Numbered from the stretch's first letter, positions 10,401-18,250 are shown. The stretch: 64,000 nucleotides of DNA from Domibacillus sp. PGB-M46 (GCF_022668875.1 NZ_JAKGCR010000009.1:1-64000), one strand, 5' to 3'. Notes: generated from the letters alone by a model not told the origin. Program-made: numbers and translations.

Positions 10401-11135
10401 CGTTAATTTTCCATCAAATAAAGCAGGGACTGTACCTAGCTCAACGTACATCAGTTTTCCGTTATGCATTCTCACTTCCATGTTGCGAACGGAGGGCTCC
10501 TTCCCCCTTATAACTTTATCCAGCTGATTTTTCAAAGCGCCTGCTCCTTGCGGCATAAAGAGGTCTTCAAGTGATTTTCCTATCAGCTCTTTTTCACAAG
10601 AAACTTCCATCGCTTTTAAAGCTGAGTTATTTACATATACAACGGTTTCTGCCTGGCATAAAAAAATTGAACTGGAAGACAGCTCAATAAATTGACGATA
10701 CTGCTCTTCCCATTCGGCCAGCTGATGGACTGCCGTTTTTTGCTTTGTAATATCGAGAACAATACCTGTATATAACACTACTTTTCCATGCTCATCTTTT
10801 AAGCTATTTGCTTCTTCCTGCACCCATCTTACTGTCCCATCAGATTGGGTAATTCTGTATTCAATCGTAGACGGACTGCCTAATAACAACTGTTCTCTGT
10901 GACATTCAACGATATGGCGGTCTTCTGAAAACACGAATTCCTGGCACAGCGAAGGCCTGTTTTCTAACTCTTTTTGCGGGTATCCATAAATACGGGCAGC
11001 CTCACTGGAAACCCAAAAAGAAGCATCCTCTACGCCCCTATACCAAATGGATAATCTTAACTCTTCGAACATCGATTGAAGAAAGGCATGATTCTTATGC
11101 ATTCCTGCTAGATTGGTAATAAAGTTAGTCTCCAT
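7428..11135 (-). CDS. PAS-GGDEF-EAL-PAS-histidine kinase fusion
   Basis: A 1235-residue soluble multidomain signal protein. Order: PAS (about 25-135), PAS (140-250), GGDEF (320-485), EAL (495-745), PAS (780-880), PAS (890-1005), HisKA with HEIRNPL and phospho-His at 1031, and an ATPase domain with NLLKN, DNGMG and GTGLGL (1110-1230). The kinase half resembles KinA/KinE-type sporulation kinases and has no response regulator beside it, as expected for a phosphorelay kinase. Both cyclic-di-GMP domains depart from consensus: SGDEF for GGDEF, NLDRFK for DLDRFK, EGL for EAL, EIIGS for EITES and DDFGTEFSS for DDFGTGYSS. They may be inactive and serve as sensors. No membrane segment or signal peptide is seen. 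GGAGAAGAG precedes the ATG. Confidence 0.9.
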   Translation of the reverse strand: METNFITNLAGMHKNHAFLQSMFEELRLSIWYRGVEDASFWVSSEAARIYGYPQKELENRPSLCQEFVFSEDRHIVECHREQLLLGSPSTIEYRITQSDGTVRWVQEEANSLKDEHGKVVLYTGIVLDITKQKTAVHQLAEWEEQYRQFIELSSSSIFLCQAETVVYVNNSALKAMEVSCEKELIGKSLEDLFMPQGAGALKNQLDKVIRGKEPSVRNMEVRMHNGKLMYVELGTVPALFDGKLTVMLVGKEEPEENGRHDTCAQMGIHMQSTEKGLLEESGLFFSEKIPSPVHHSIELVQSRGKGQVIEAEKSIKYEDFYDYLTGLPNRSGLHARLSDEILRASSLNKSFAVLLLNLDRFKVVNDTLDHTAGDLLLKEVTIRLKSSIYDNDMIFRQSGDEFLIVLRDADRAVASNVAKRILDALSAPFTIKNHRILTSASIGISLFKEDGETAEDLIKHADSAMCQAKKAGKNTYKFYFSKGGGFKLNPLKMEIDLYKAIERDELSLHYQPKVNLKTGNIVGFEGLLRWNHPDWGLLPPASFIPFAEETGLIIPIGKWALYHACKQNKQWHQKGYLTVIAVNLSVRQLRQPDIVATVADVLQKTELDPRYLELEIIGSIAEDTDRILSALKQLKNLGVQISMDDFGTEFSSLHYLKQFPVDTLKIDQSFIRELRHNPDEEAIVKNIILMAHNLKLNVIAEGIETEEQLLFLQQHLCDEGQGYFFSPPLPADEIENTFSKVQQLMKKHGLPDDVNERMWVRELLDRAKQEMQETIRLQQGMTFKFKKIHDQFIHTLCDGELLYRMGLTPSQVVGKVLYDFMPPKAAADKEKSYRRAWEEEEVVTYESTINGIDYLSVLCPVKKGGKVVEVIGSAVDITDRKQVEEALQESEEKYRLIADNMTDLICLLDSSGHVVYTSPSHATVLGYPQEELGGDKTIAKMHPEDVEFFQEEVKQIIETNHSSQVEFRFLHADGRWLLIECVGTPVLGENGAVEHVVMVGRDITEKRKAEELLLKSEKLTVVGELAAGVAHEIRNPLTSIKGFVQLLQQGMIKEEFFEVIMAEFDRVECIIKEFLTLAKPQEIQLRKININKVLEDVETLLRSEAHLQNVQILHETKQFIPSFMCDPNQIKQVFINLLKNSIEAMPDGGIVHIQSSIEGPNVLITITDNGMGIKEERIQKLGEPFYSNKEKGTGLGLMLCFRIIRQHKGTIVFKSKENEGTTVEVRLPLFDRASS

Positions 11136-11481
11136 TTCTCTTCTCCAATTTATTATTGAATACGCTCCCTGTTATTAAAAAATTATCTACTTTCTGTCAT
11201 TATAATCTGATAAGGAAGCGGAAACAATATAAGGTTTTTGTTTTATTTTGTACGGGTTTTATGAAGTCTTCACGGCGAAAAATCACATAAAAAGCCATAT
11301 TTTGAAAGGTTTTGTAAAAATGGAGCAATATTAACGAATATTGAGGCTTGCCGGCAACCTTTTCTTAAGCCTTCCTGGTCAATGAAGCATTTTTAATAGC
11401 GTAAAAAATTCATGGTACAGTAACATAATGATGGAATATATATGATAATCTTTAAAAATACATATCATACTGGAGGGACCA
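11136..11481. other. divergent intergenic region
   Basis: 346 bp between the kinase fusion and the PhzF gene. AT-rich, with no ORF or clear hairpin. Promoters for both divergent genes must lie here; I could not fix convincing -35/-10 pairs. Confidence 0.5.
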
Positions 11482-12378
11482 ATGAAAACGATTCCTTATT
11501 CTATCGTCGATGTTTTTTCTCAAGGCAAATATACAGGAAATCAATTGGCTGTTTTTAAAGAAGCAGAACGTGTTTCCACTGATGAAATGCAGAAAATTGC
11601 CAAAGAAATCAATTTTTCAGAAACAACGTTTATTTTATCAAATACAGAAACGACGGATGGCTACAGCGTTAGAATTTTCACTCCAAACGAAGAAATTCCT
11701 TTTGCCGGACATCCAACGCTCGGCACAGCTTTTGTGATTAACAAAGAAATGGTCAAAGAACCGGCAGATTCTATTGTCTTGCAATACAAAAGCGGTCAAA
11801 TACCCGTTACATTTGATCATGAAAAAGAGATTGTATGGATGAAACAAAATAAACCTTCTTTCGGAAAAATAATCGATGCTGATCAAATAGCAGATATTTT
11901 AAATATAGACCCAGTATACATTAATGTCAGATTTCCTGTTCAAGAGGTATCTACCGGCCTGCCGGTTATTATTGTGCCTGTCACCTCCTTGCATGCCATA
12001 AAAAACATACACGTGAATCAAGAAAAATACTATCAGCTGATTGAACAAACCGAAGCAAAAGCTATTTTGGCATTTTCCCCGGAAACATACAACGCAGAAA
12101 ATCATTTAAACGTTCGTGACTTTGCCCCTTATTACGGTATCCCAGAGGATGCTGCTACAGGAAGTGCAAACGGATGTTTAGCAGCCTACTTAGTTCAATA
12201 CCGTTATTTTGACAATGAGAAAATTGATATCCGCGTAGAGCAGGGATATGAAATAAAAAGGCCTTCTTTACTATTTTTAAAAGCAAGAAGACATCGTACC
12301 ACTATAGACATTCAAGTAGGCGGCCAGGTAGCCCATATCGCAAAAGGGGAATGGTTTTTAAATCAAAGTGAAAAATGA
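11482..12378 (+). CDS. PhzF-family isomerase/epimerase
   Basis: 298-residue enzyme of the PhzF (diaminopimelate epimerase fold) family, usual length about 260-300. Family blocks seen: VDVFSQGKYTGNQLAVF at the N-terminus, INFSETTF with the catalytic Glu (about residue 48), FTPNEEIPFAGHPTLGTAF and DAATGSANGCLAAYL. Substrates in this family vary and the real one here is unknown; phenazine synthesis is unlikely because no phz genes are nearby. GGAGGG precedes the ATG. It is apparently monocistronic. Confidence 0.92.
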   Translation: MKTIPYSIVDVFSQGKYTGNQLAVFKEAERVSTDEMQKIAKEINFSETTFILSNTETTDGYSVRIFTPNEEIPFAGHPTLGTAFVINKEMVKEPADSIVLQYKSGQIPVTFDHEKEIVWMKQNKPSFGKIIDADQIADILNIDPVYINVRFPVQEVSTGLPVIIVPVTSLHAIKNIHVNQEKYYQLIEQTEAKAILAFSPETYNAENHLNVRDFAPYYGIPEDAATGSANGCLAAYLVQYRYFDNEKIDIRVEQGYEIKRPSLLFLKARRHRTTIDIQVGGQVAHIAKGEWFLNQSEK

Positions 12379-12516
12379 CGGCTTATGAATAAACGTTCTT
12401 CTGTCCTGTACTGCTTTTAATAGGGGAATACTAAGAAAAAGAGTGGCTATCGTTTATCTTGAAGACGAAAAAGCAAGATTTTAAGGCCTTATCAACGGAT
12501 AACGAATTTTGTTTTT

Positions 12517-12824
12517 TTATTTGGCAGCGGGCTTTTCGGCTTCACACCTTTCATTCGTCCCCCAATACTTTTCTGCCGGCAAATGGGGATAGCGTTTAAT
12601 AATATGCTGATCTGTCAGTCCTTGTTTCATAAGAGCCTCGATTTGTCCTTTATTTGGTCTTATCAGCAACTACGGGCTCACTGTTTTGTTTTTAGCTTTA
12701 TTAAAACGTTCGGTATCCTTTTCTTCTGCTTTTTTAAGGTAGCCAGGACATTTGAACGTGAGATGCTCTGCCCAATAAGCGTCCATTTTTTCTTTCGGCC
12801 ATGTCTGACATTGCGATAAGTCAT
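12517..12824 (-). pseudogene. broken gene for a small zinc-finger-like protein
   Basis: The minus strand reads CQTWPKEKMDAYWAEH, then CPGYLKKAEEKDTERFNKAK, an in-frame TAG, and then GQIEALMKQGLTDQHIIKRY ending at TAA 12517. Both halves look like real protein. The start region is also shifted: an ATG at 12824 opens a different frame. The spaced cysteines suggest a zinc ribbon. Family not recognised; it resembles phage or mobile-element accessory proteins. Confidence 0.45.
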
Positions 12825-12923
12825 GTTGTTACTTCCGTGTTTTTTGTATAAGTATTTCTCAAACGGTTTATACTGGTATTATTCCTTTCAACTTCATACT
12901 GCTAAGAATCGCCTTCATGTCTA

Positions 12924-12950
12924 CAGTCAGGTCCTGCCTGGCTGTTTTTT
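12924..12950 (+). terminator. orphan rho-independent terminator
   Basis: Stem CAGTCAGG / CCTGGCTG with a TCCTG loop, then six T. No intact plus-strand gene lies directly before it, so it may be left from a lost gene. Confidence 0.65.
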
Positions 12951-13161
12951 ATATTGCACATAAGCATAAATATTATGGTGTAATACTTACACCTCTGTTT
13001 TTCAGTTTAACTTCCTATACACGTGACCAATATTTTATCTTTGTTGGACCCTTAATTAAGCAACAGGATTGAATCTATGTTATTGTAATAAGCGTACTTT
13101 ACTGGTTTTTTTTTACTTTTATCAGTCACTTTCCTTTAATTAAGAAAGGAGGCAGCATAAA

Positions 13162-13380
13162 ATATCTTTCGATCATATTAAAGAAACCTTGGAGACAATA
13201 TGTTTTTTTAAGGATATTGATATTACTCATACATTCAGCAGGAATGAAGAACCTTTATTGCACGTTCAATTTGCAGAAGAAACCCAGAAAATCCAAGTAA
13301 CCTGGTCCCAGACTAACAAGACAGAATTTTATAATGATGTAGATAAAGCCGCTGAAGTCATCCAAGGATTTATAGGCTAG
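13162..13380 (+). CDS. small conserved-looking protein with an ATA at the start position
   Basis: The reading frame gives ISFDHIKETLETICFFKDID and onward through QFAEETQKIQVTWSQTNKTE to a stop at 13380, 72 residues. A near-perfect AAAGGAGG (13145-13152) sits 9 nt before an ATA codon at 13162, where an ATG would be expected. Either it initiates at AUA or the start has been lost by an ATG-to-ATA change. A weaker choice is TTG at 13189, giving 63 residues, which has no ribosome site. Family not recognised. A terminator follows at 13510. Confidence 0.5.
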   Translation: MSFDHIKETLETICFFKDIDITHTFSRNEEPLLHVQFAEETQKIQVTWSQTNKTEFYNDVDKAAEVIQGFIG

Positions 13381-13509
13381 CCACCACTATCCCTCACCCG
13401 ATAACACTTTAAATCCTTCGTCCGTTCTGTTCATTCTTTAATCAGAAGATGATTTTCAAAAGGTATAAGTCAATGGTGAAAGAGCAAAATAATGTAAATC
13501 AGGCCCATT

Positions 13510-13549
13510 AGGAGAAGGAAGCTAAACAGCTCCTTCTCCTTTATTTATT
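13510..13549 (+). terminator. terminator after the 13162 gene
   Basis: Stem AGGAGAAGGAAGCT / AGCTCCTTCTCCT with an AAAC loop and one bulge, followed by TTATTTATT. Confidence 0.75.
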
Positions 13550-13814
13550 CGACAACATACTGACCGTGGTCTAATCTTAAATGCTGTTGAGATGAGTCCG
13601 TTTATTGTTACTATTCAATACAATAAACATAAACTGGCTGTTGGAACCATTTAAAAAGTTCTCCTCCAGGTGCCTTTTTAACTATAAAGTATTTCACGAT
13701 GTGTGAATTACTCTTTTTTAATTTAAGAATACAAACAAATCCCACATGTAGTAAGCCTGGAACGCAGAAATTGACCTATTGTTGCCTTTTATTAATAAAA
13801 ATTCTTTTAGCACT

Positions 13815-14090
13815 TTAAGTTTTATTTTTAATGAGCCCGCCGTTCCATAAAAATTTTGTTCCCCTGCTTCGTTTCAAGAAGGCGGAACGGTGTAGCATTG
13901 TGAACTCCATTTCAACCATTCCGAAAAATTCATCTAACGTCCACTCACCAATAAGTCCGGCTTTCTCATGTTTGCAATACAACTCAATTTACTTTTTAGC
14001 CAGGTTTATTGCAACTGTTTGAACGATATAGCCACCACTACCAAAACGTTTATATACGCCGCCGATCACCACCGGCTGTCTTGCTACTAT
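13815..14090 (-). pseudogene. broken small gene, family unknown
   Basis: The minus strand from 14090 reads VARQPVVIGGVYKRFGSGGY to LAKK, a TAA, then in the same frame IELYCKHEKAGLIGEWTLDE and LWNGGLIKNKT before a stop at 13815. The internal stop and the ATA at the start position (with AAGGAAG before it) suggest decay. No function assigned. Confidence 0.4.
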
Positions 14091-14242
14091 TGTTGAATCT
14101 TCCTTTTTTAAGATAAGTCCGGATGATCAAGACTTATGGGTTTATTTCCTGTTTTTATATTTATTTACATATATTTTACAAACTGAATCCCCTATTTACG
14201 GTAAAATAGTTTGACTAAGTTTAAGGAAGGGGTGTAGTTATC

Positions 14243-14590
14243 ATGATTTATTTTGTTCATTTTCTTTTAGCTATCTTACTAACAGCTTTGTCCTATTTTA
14301 TTGGCAGTCGCATAATTAGTAGCGGTATGGCTATTTGGCAGGCTCTTATAATCGGTCTTTCTGTTGTTTCTTTGGGTGCTTTAACTGAAGCACTTGGAGC
14401 CCCAATTTGGTTAATTGTTTTAGTACCATTTCCGGTTGGTATGCTTTTACTTTTCTTATTTTTACATAAACCCTTACATATTTGGTTTTTCACATACTTG
14501 ATAACATTAGCTCTCTACTCAGTGTTTCACGTTATAATGAGCTACTTTTTTAGCTTTCACTCATTAATCCCCGCTTGGCGATTATCTTAA
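14243..14590 (+). CDS. small four-helix membrane protein
   Basis: 115 residues, almost entirely hydrophobic with about four membrane segments (residues 2-22, 27-49, 52-73, 80-105) and few charged residues. AAGGAAGGGG lies before the ATG and a clear terminator follows, so it is probably a live single gene. Family not recognised. No neighbour suggests a role: it sits among decayed small genes. Confidence 0.7.
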   Translation: MIYFVHFLLAILLTALSYFIGSRIISSGMAIWQALIIGLSVVSLGALTEALGAPIWLIVLVPFPVGMLLLFLFLHKPLHIWFFTYLITLALYSVFHVIMSYFFSFHSLIPAWRLS

Positions 14591-14614
14591 AATAAAGTTA
14601 AGAACTTTCTTATT

Positions 14615-14643
14615 GAGAACCTAGGATATGGTTCTCTTTTCTT
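14615..14643 (+). terminator. terminator of the small membrane protein gene
   Basis: Stem GAGAACC / GGTTCTC, 8-nt loop, followed by TTTTCTT. Confidence 0.75.
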
Positions 14644-14670
14644 ATATCATCTGCAAGTTTTAAATAAACA

Positions 14671-14875
14671 TTAAGTTCCCATTTGTCCCCGTTCATCTTT
14701 GCAATACGCTTCATACTAGCTTCGGAAGTTATCATCCAGAGCATGTTCGCTTGTCCATTCCTCACAGTAATACTTTTTGTACCATTGATGATAAGTTAAT
14801 GCTGTTTCGTCTTATAATAATTTGCCGCAGCAAGTCAGGCACAAGTCTTTCCGTTCAGTGCCTTTCTCTTTTTCA
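14671..14875 (-). pseudogene. broken small cysteine-rich gene
   Basis: The minus strand gives YEKEKGTERKDLCLTCCGKL, a TAA, then TYHQWYKKYYCEEWTSEHAL, a TAG, and a short tail. The paired cysteines look like a zinc-binding N-terminus. Two in-frame stops mean it is not functional. Confidence 0.4.
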
Positions 14876-15327
14876 TAGAACAACGTTCAACGAACGTGGT
14901 GAGTAACTAGGGGTAATTCAATATGCCTCTTCACACCTTGTTTAACCAAATTTCCCTGCTCACCATTAGAAAAATAAGCAAATATATAAAGCATAATGGC
15001 CAGGGATTCGTTTATATCCGGAATTCATTTCCTGCTAACGACGAGTGGAATTCATTTCTCTCTACCTCGTACCGCCTTGCTCTGTATTAGAAGGTTCCAG
15101 CGCCTTCAAAGGGTGCGCAGCATGGATATAAAGCAAGAGATTGATTTAAGCATCGGCGATAACATCCGGGAATACCTCCATTGCGGTATAAAGAAAATTA
15201 TCCAGCCCTGTCTCTTTGCAGGGTTCTATTTTTTACTCTTTCACATATACATTATATTTGTGAAAAAAGGTTTTTTCACAGCCTATTACGGGTATTAAAA
15301 GATTTTAGAATAAAGGAGGATCAACTA
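14876..15327. other. gene-poor stretch
   Basis: About 450 bp with no supported gene. Short plus-strand ORFs here lack ribosome sites and resemble no family. The promoter of the 15328 gene is probably in the last 100 bp. Confidence 0.4.
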
Positions 15328-15588
15328 GTGGGCAAAGTAACTCATGTATTAAAATCCGAAGACGTATATTTAATGATTCCCCCCTTCGAAGGAAGCAGAT
15401 CTGTTCATACGACGAGTGATATATTGGACTGTACCCATTTTAAATCCCCTGCACATGCTGCTGAATTCTTAAAATACATATCTGCCCTGCCAGATGACTT
15501 TACATTGAATTCTCAAGTTAATTTTCAAGACGTTACCATTGTAAAAGCTACTTTAAATGTTACTGAAGAACCTATTAATTTCGATTAA
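15328..15588 (+). CDS. small hypothetical protein
   Basis: 86 residues beginning at GTG 15328 (MGKVTHVLKSEDVYLMIPPF), 7 nt after a consensus AAAGGAGGA. A longer in-frame ORF starting at 15181 is rejected because it lacks a ribosome site. The protein is mixed alpha/beta and soluble, with no motif I recognise. Its last codons form the 5' arm of a terminator. Confidence 0.65.
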   Translation: MGKVTHVLKSEDVYLMIPPFEGSRSVHTTSDILDCTHFKSPAHAAEFLKYISALPDDFTLNSQVNFQDVTIVKATLNVTEEPINFD

Positions 15589-15599
15589 TAGGTTTTTTT
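15569..15599 (+). terminator. terminator overlapping the end of the 15328 gene
   Basis: Perfect 11-bp stem AACCTATTAAT / ATTAATAGGTT with a TTCG tetraloop, then five more T. The stop codon at 15586-15588 is inside the 3' arm. Confidence 0.85.
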
Positions 15600-15862
15600 G
15601 AGTAAAGAAAAATATCCCGCAGGAAGTCTTTAATCGTTACTTTTCACCTTCACACATAACTTCTTTCCTTTTTAAATGATTAGGGCTTAGTAATCTTAGA
15701 AGACCAGGCCACCTGCGGTTTATATAACGACCATTGAACCGGTTAAGTAGATAAAATGGGGGAAACGTACCAGCATCTCCTAATAAAAAATGTGGTTGAG
15801 GTTATGTAATGAGCATCTGCATCCGCCTTCTTTTTTAGAATATTCTTTTCCAAATTGCTTTT

Positions 15863-16108
15863 TTACTCTTCTTTTTCAGCAAGTAAAATGAGATTTCCTT
15901 TTTTATCTGCTACTCTTTCAATTATTCTGTAATAAGCTACTGTCTCTGAATCCTGATCATAATCTACATATACTTGAATATCCTCAAAACCTTGTTTGTT
16001 GTGATGCAGCAATACTACATATTCCTCGGGTTTATCTTTATTAATGATAAAAATACTATTTGTGTAAGTTGTGATTGTACGCCAATCAACTTGCCTTAAC
16101 CATTCCAT
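15863..16108 (-). CDS. small hypothetical protein
   Basis: 81 residues starting MEWLRQVDWRTITTY at 16108, chosen because GGAGGGG lies 8 nt before this ATG. The longer ORF from 16171 has no such site. The sequence is soluble, acidic at the C-terminus (VADKKGNLILLAEKEE), and not recognised. Confidence 0.6.
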   Translation of the reverse strand: MEWLRQVDWRTITTYTNSIFIINKDKPEEYVVLLHHNKQGFEDIQVYVDYDQDSETVAYYRIIERVADKKGNLILLAEKEE

Positions 16109-16552
16109 TTGTTGAACCCCTCCAATTACTGAATACAACATAATAATGTTAGTTCTGAATACATTCCCCATTACACTTAAAAGTATTCAAGTAACTTAAA
16201 GAGGTTAACAGTTTATTAAAAATAAGGCATTTGTTGTTATACACTTTCAAATAATAAAAGACACCCGCCTAAACGAGTGCCTCGTCTTACAGATAAGAAT
16301 GCCAGTCATAAAAATAATACATGCACAGAATAAAACATACGAATTAACAGCACTGGATGGGTTTCTAAACGCCAGCGCTGCTTCCGCTTGGTTATTGCTA
16401 TGATGCATGCATAGTCTAGTCAATGCCCTGTATTGTATTTAATTTGAATTATGCACAAATTGTATTTAGTTGTCTCGATGAAAACGTCATTTCTTTCATC
16501 AGCTTGATCGCATTCATTCCGTCCACACCTGCTCGTTACGAATTTTTGCTTG
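16109..16552. other. gene-free stretch
   Basis: No supported gene. A 22-codon minus-strand frame (MNAIKLMKEMTF, about 16450-16520) looks protein-like but lacks a clear ribosome site and context. Confidence 0.35.
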
Positions 16553-17113
16553 TTACCCCGCCAGTACCTGATTGTGTTCCCTTGTATCCACTTTGATCCA
16601 CCAGTCCTTGCGTAATTCAATTAGTTGCTTGATACGTTCTAGGCATTTATCTTTATAAAGCTTTATCACATCAACTACTCCTGTGAACCTCTCCCTGATA
16701 AAACTAAAAGCATTTCTCAAGGCTTGTCCAAGAGCCGCAAAGCCAGCAGCTATTATCTTGTTTATTTTTTTCATACCTTGGAGGATCCAATCATGCTCTT
16801 GCTTATCAAGAGGCTCTTCTGTCTTTAAAGAAGCCCTCCCAACTAATTCATTAAACCATTCCCGATCACGATTCATTAAAGCAAGATCGATCAAAGTGGC
16901 ATAATCATCTGCTGAATGCTCAACTTCGATCAGTTCAGCTTGCGATTGATATAGCATTTTGTATTTTCCTAGATGGAAATGCTGACTACCCTTTTTATCA
17001 ACCCGTTTTAAAATGCACATTTGAAATGCATCTTGGCCATCGTACAATTTGTTTGCGTAGCCAAAATATGTGTGAAAATCAAAGCGGACACAAACCCAAT
17101 CCCCTTCTCTCAT
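16553..17113 (-). CDS. IDEAL-domain protein
   Basis: 186 residues. The N-terminal ~60 residues form a beta-rich domain (GDWVCVRFDFHTYFGYANKL). The IDEAL motif follows at about 92-108 (LIDLALMNRDREWFNELV), and then a long helical C-terminus that includes a hydrophobic stretch. IDEAL domains are short Bacillales modules, often involved in protein contacts. A shorter relative lies at 43468-43779. GGGGGAAGG precedes the ATG, which overlaps the stop of the upstream tiny ORF. Confidence 0.75.
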   Translation of the reverse strand: MREGDWVCVRFDFHTYFGYANKLYDGQDAFQMCILKRVDKKGSQHFHLGKYKMLYQSQAELIEVEHSADDYATLIDLALMNRDREWFNELVGRASLKTEEPLDKQEHDWILQGMKKINKIIAAGFAALGQALRNAFSFIRERFTGVVDVIKLYKDKCLERIKQLIELRKDWWIKVDTREHNQVLAG

Positions 17114-17250
17114 GATCCTTCCCCCTTAAAATGGCATATTGGAAAGCTTCCCGCTGTTCTTTCTTCCTGCTTACGCTTTTCATATGCGGCAGCATTCTGA
17201 TTTATACACTGGGCTGCAATCATTCTTTCTTCAGGCTGCTTTTGCTTCAC
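17110..17250 (-). CDS. tiny ORF coupled to the IDEAL gene
   Basis: 46 residues from GTG 17250 (MKQKQPEERMIAAQC, then NQNAAAYEKRKQEE). Its TGA overlaps the ATG of the IDEAL gene (ATGA), the usual form of translational coupling. No strong ribosome site. Composition is hydrophilic and helical. It could be a chance ORF. Confidence 0.4.
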   Translation of the reverse strand: MKQKQPEERMIAAQCINQNAAAYEKRKQEERTAGSFPICHFKGEGS

Positions 17251-17280
17251 ATTGTTTGCATTTCGATCTCATCGCTCCGC

Positions 17281-17556
17281 TTAGCTATTTTCATGACTTG
17301 ACCTTTTCACATCAATAAACACATCGTACTCGCTGATGCCTTTTTCTTTATTAATGATTTCTGCTTGCTTGCCCTGCCATGTGTCTTTCATTTTCTCATC
17401 CTCCATTGTTTTTCTAATGATCTTCGCTGGCTTCATCATATAAACGGCCAGGAGGCATAAAATGAATTTAAGCAGTACTAGGACTACAGCATAGTGTCTC
17501 CACTTCATTGTCTGCAGTAACTTGATCTTTAAGCCCTTTGCCGCAATTGGCCTCAC
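17281..17556 (-). CDS. small single-pass membrane protein, hypothetical
   Basis: Up to 91 residues from GTG 17556; an internal ATG (residue 17, MKWRHYAVVLVLLK) may be the true start. One membrane segment (about residues 22-42) is followed by a charged soluble tail (GKQAEIINKEKGISEYDVFI). It lies upstream of the tiny ORF and IDEAL gene on the same strand, possibly an operon. Family not recognised. Confidence 0.45.
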   Translation of the reverse strand: MRPIAAKGLKIKLLQTMKWRHYAVVLVLLKFILCLLAVYMMKPAKIIRKTMEDEKMKDTWQGKQAEIINKEKGISEYDVFIDVKRSSHENS

Positions 17557-17643
17557 TGACTTGGTCGATATTCACCATAGAATTATCAGCAATTTTTTTA
17601 GAATAAATGAAAATTAAACTGGAATTTTGGAACGATAAAGCGC

Positions 17644-17719
17644 TATAATAAGGGAGTGAAGTTTAACTGATAGTGTTAAAAGAGATTTCGCACGGAATCG
17701 TTTGTGCAAAACTTCACAA
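17644..17719 (+). promoter_or_regulatory. yjlC-ndh control region with a Rex operator
   Basis: TATAAT at 17644-17649 is a likely -10 box. TTGTGCAAAACTTCACAA at 17702-17719 matches the Rex consensus TTGTGAAnnnnTTCACAA in all but one position. Rex is the NADH-sensing repressor that controls yjlC-ndh in B. subtilis. The site lies about 45-60 bp downstream of the predicted transcript start, so it could block elongation. Confidence 0.8.
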
Positions 17720-17779
17720 ACTTTTAGAGATTTGGAGAATACATACATAGCAAACAGCTATGGCAAAGGAGAATGGGTT

Positions 17780-18211
17780 ATGCCAGAAACAATGACTCAA
17801 CCAAAGTCTGAAACATTGACTGTGAGCCAGGAACAATTAGACGTACTTGATCAGCTCTTAAAGCCTGAAGTACAAGAATCATTAACAGCTTTAGTTGAAC
17901 ACCTTCCTAAATTAACAGAATTGACGACGATTCTAACAAAAACATATGATTTTGCGCAATCTGTTGCAACAGACGAAGTGTTAAAAAATGATACGGTTAG
18001 TGCGGTTACAGAACTTGCAGAACCGGTTACACATACTGTAAAAAACCTTGCGGCTACTGCTATTGAAGCAAAAGACCGTGCAGATGAAAGCAATGAAGTA
18101 ATTGGCTTGTTTGGTTTAATGAAAATGCTGAAAGACCCGCAGGCCCAAAAACTATTCCGTTTTGCAAATGCGTTCCTTCAAGTGAGCAACGAGCGCGCAA
18201 ATCAAAAATAA
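17780..18211 (+). CDS. yjlC: DUF1641 protein YjlC
   Basis: 143 residues from ATG 17780 (MPETMTQPKSETLTVSQEQL), with AAAGGAG upstream; the longer ORF from 17702 starts inside the Rex box and is rejected. The C-terminal half, GLFGLMKMLKDPQAQKLFRF, is the DUF1641 signature. In B. subtilis YjlC is made with Ndh from one Rex-controlled transcript. It is helical and soluble; its function is unknown but probably tied to respiration. It precedes ndh by 39 bp. Confidence 0.9.
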   Translation: MPETMTQPKSETLTVSQEQLDVLDQLLKPEVQESLTALVEHLPKLTELTTILTKTYDFAQSVATDEVLKNDTVSAVTELAEPVTHTVKNLAATAIEAKDRADESNEVIGLFGLMKMLKDPQAQKLFRFANAFLQVSNERANQK

Positions 18212-18250
18212 GCCTTTTACCACTTAATGAGTAAGAATGGAGAATAAACG

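Noticed and set aside
14996-15298. 100-residue plus-strand ORF
   Set aside because: No ribosome site, mixed composition, and it overlaps the promoter of the 15328 gene.
16450-16520. Frame reading MNAIKLMKEMTF downstream of the IDEAL gene
   Set aside because: Only 22 codons and a weak ribosome site.
17702-17779. N-terminal extension of yjlC starting at TTG 17702
   Set aside because: The extra part is the Rex operator and leader. A good ribosome site and the family start at ATG 17780.
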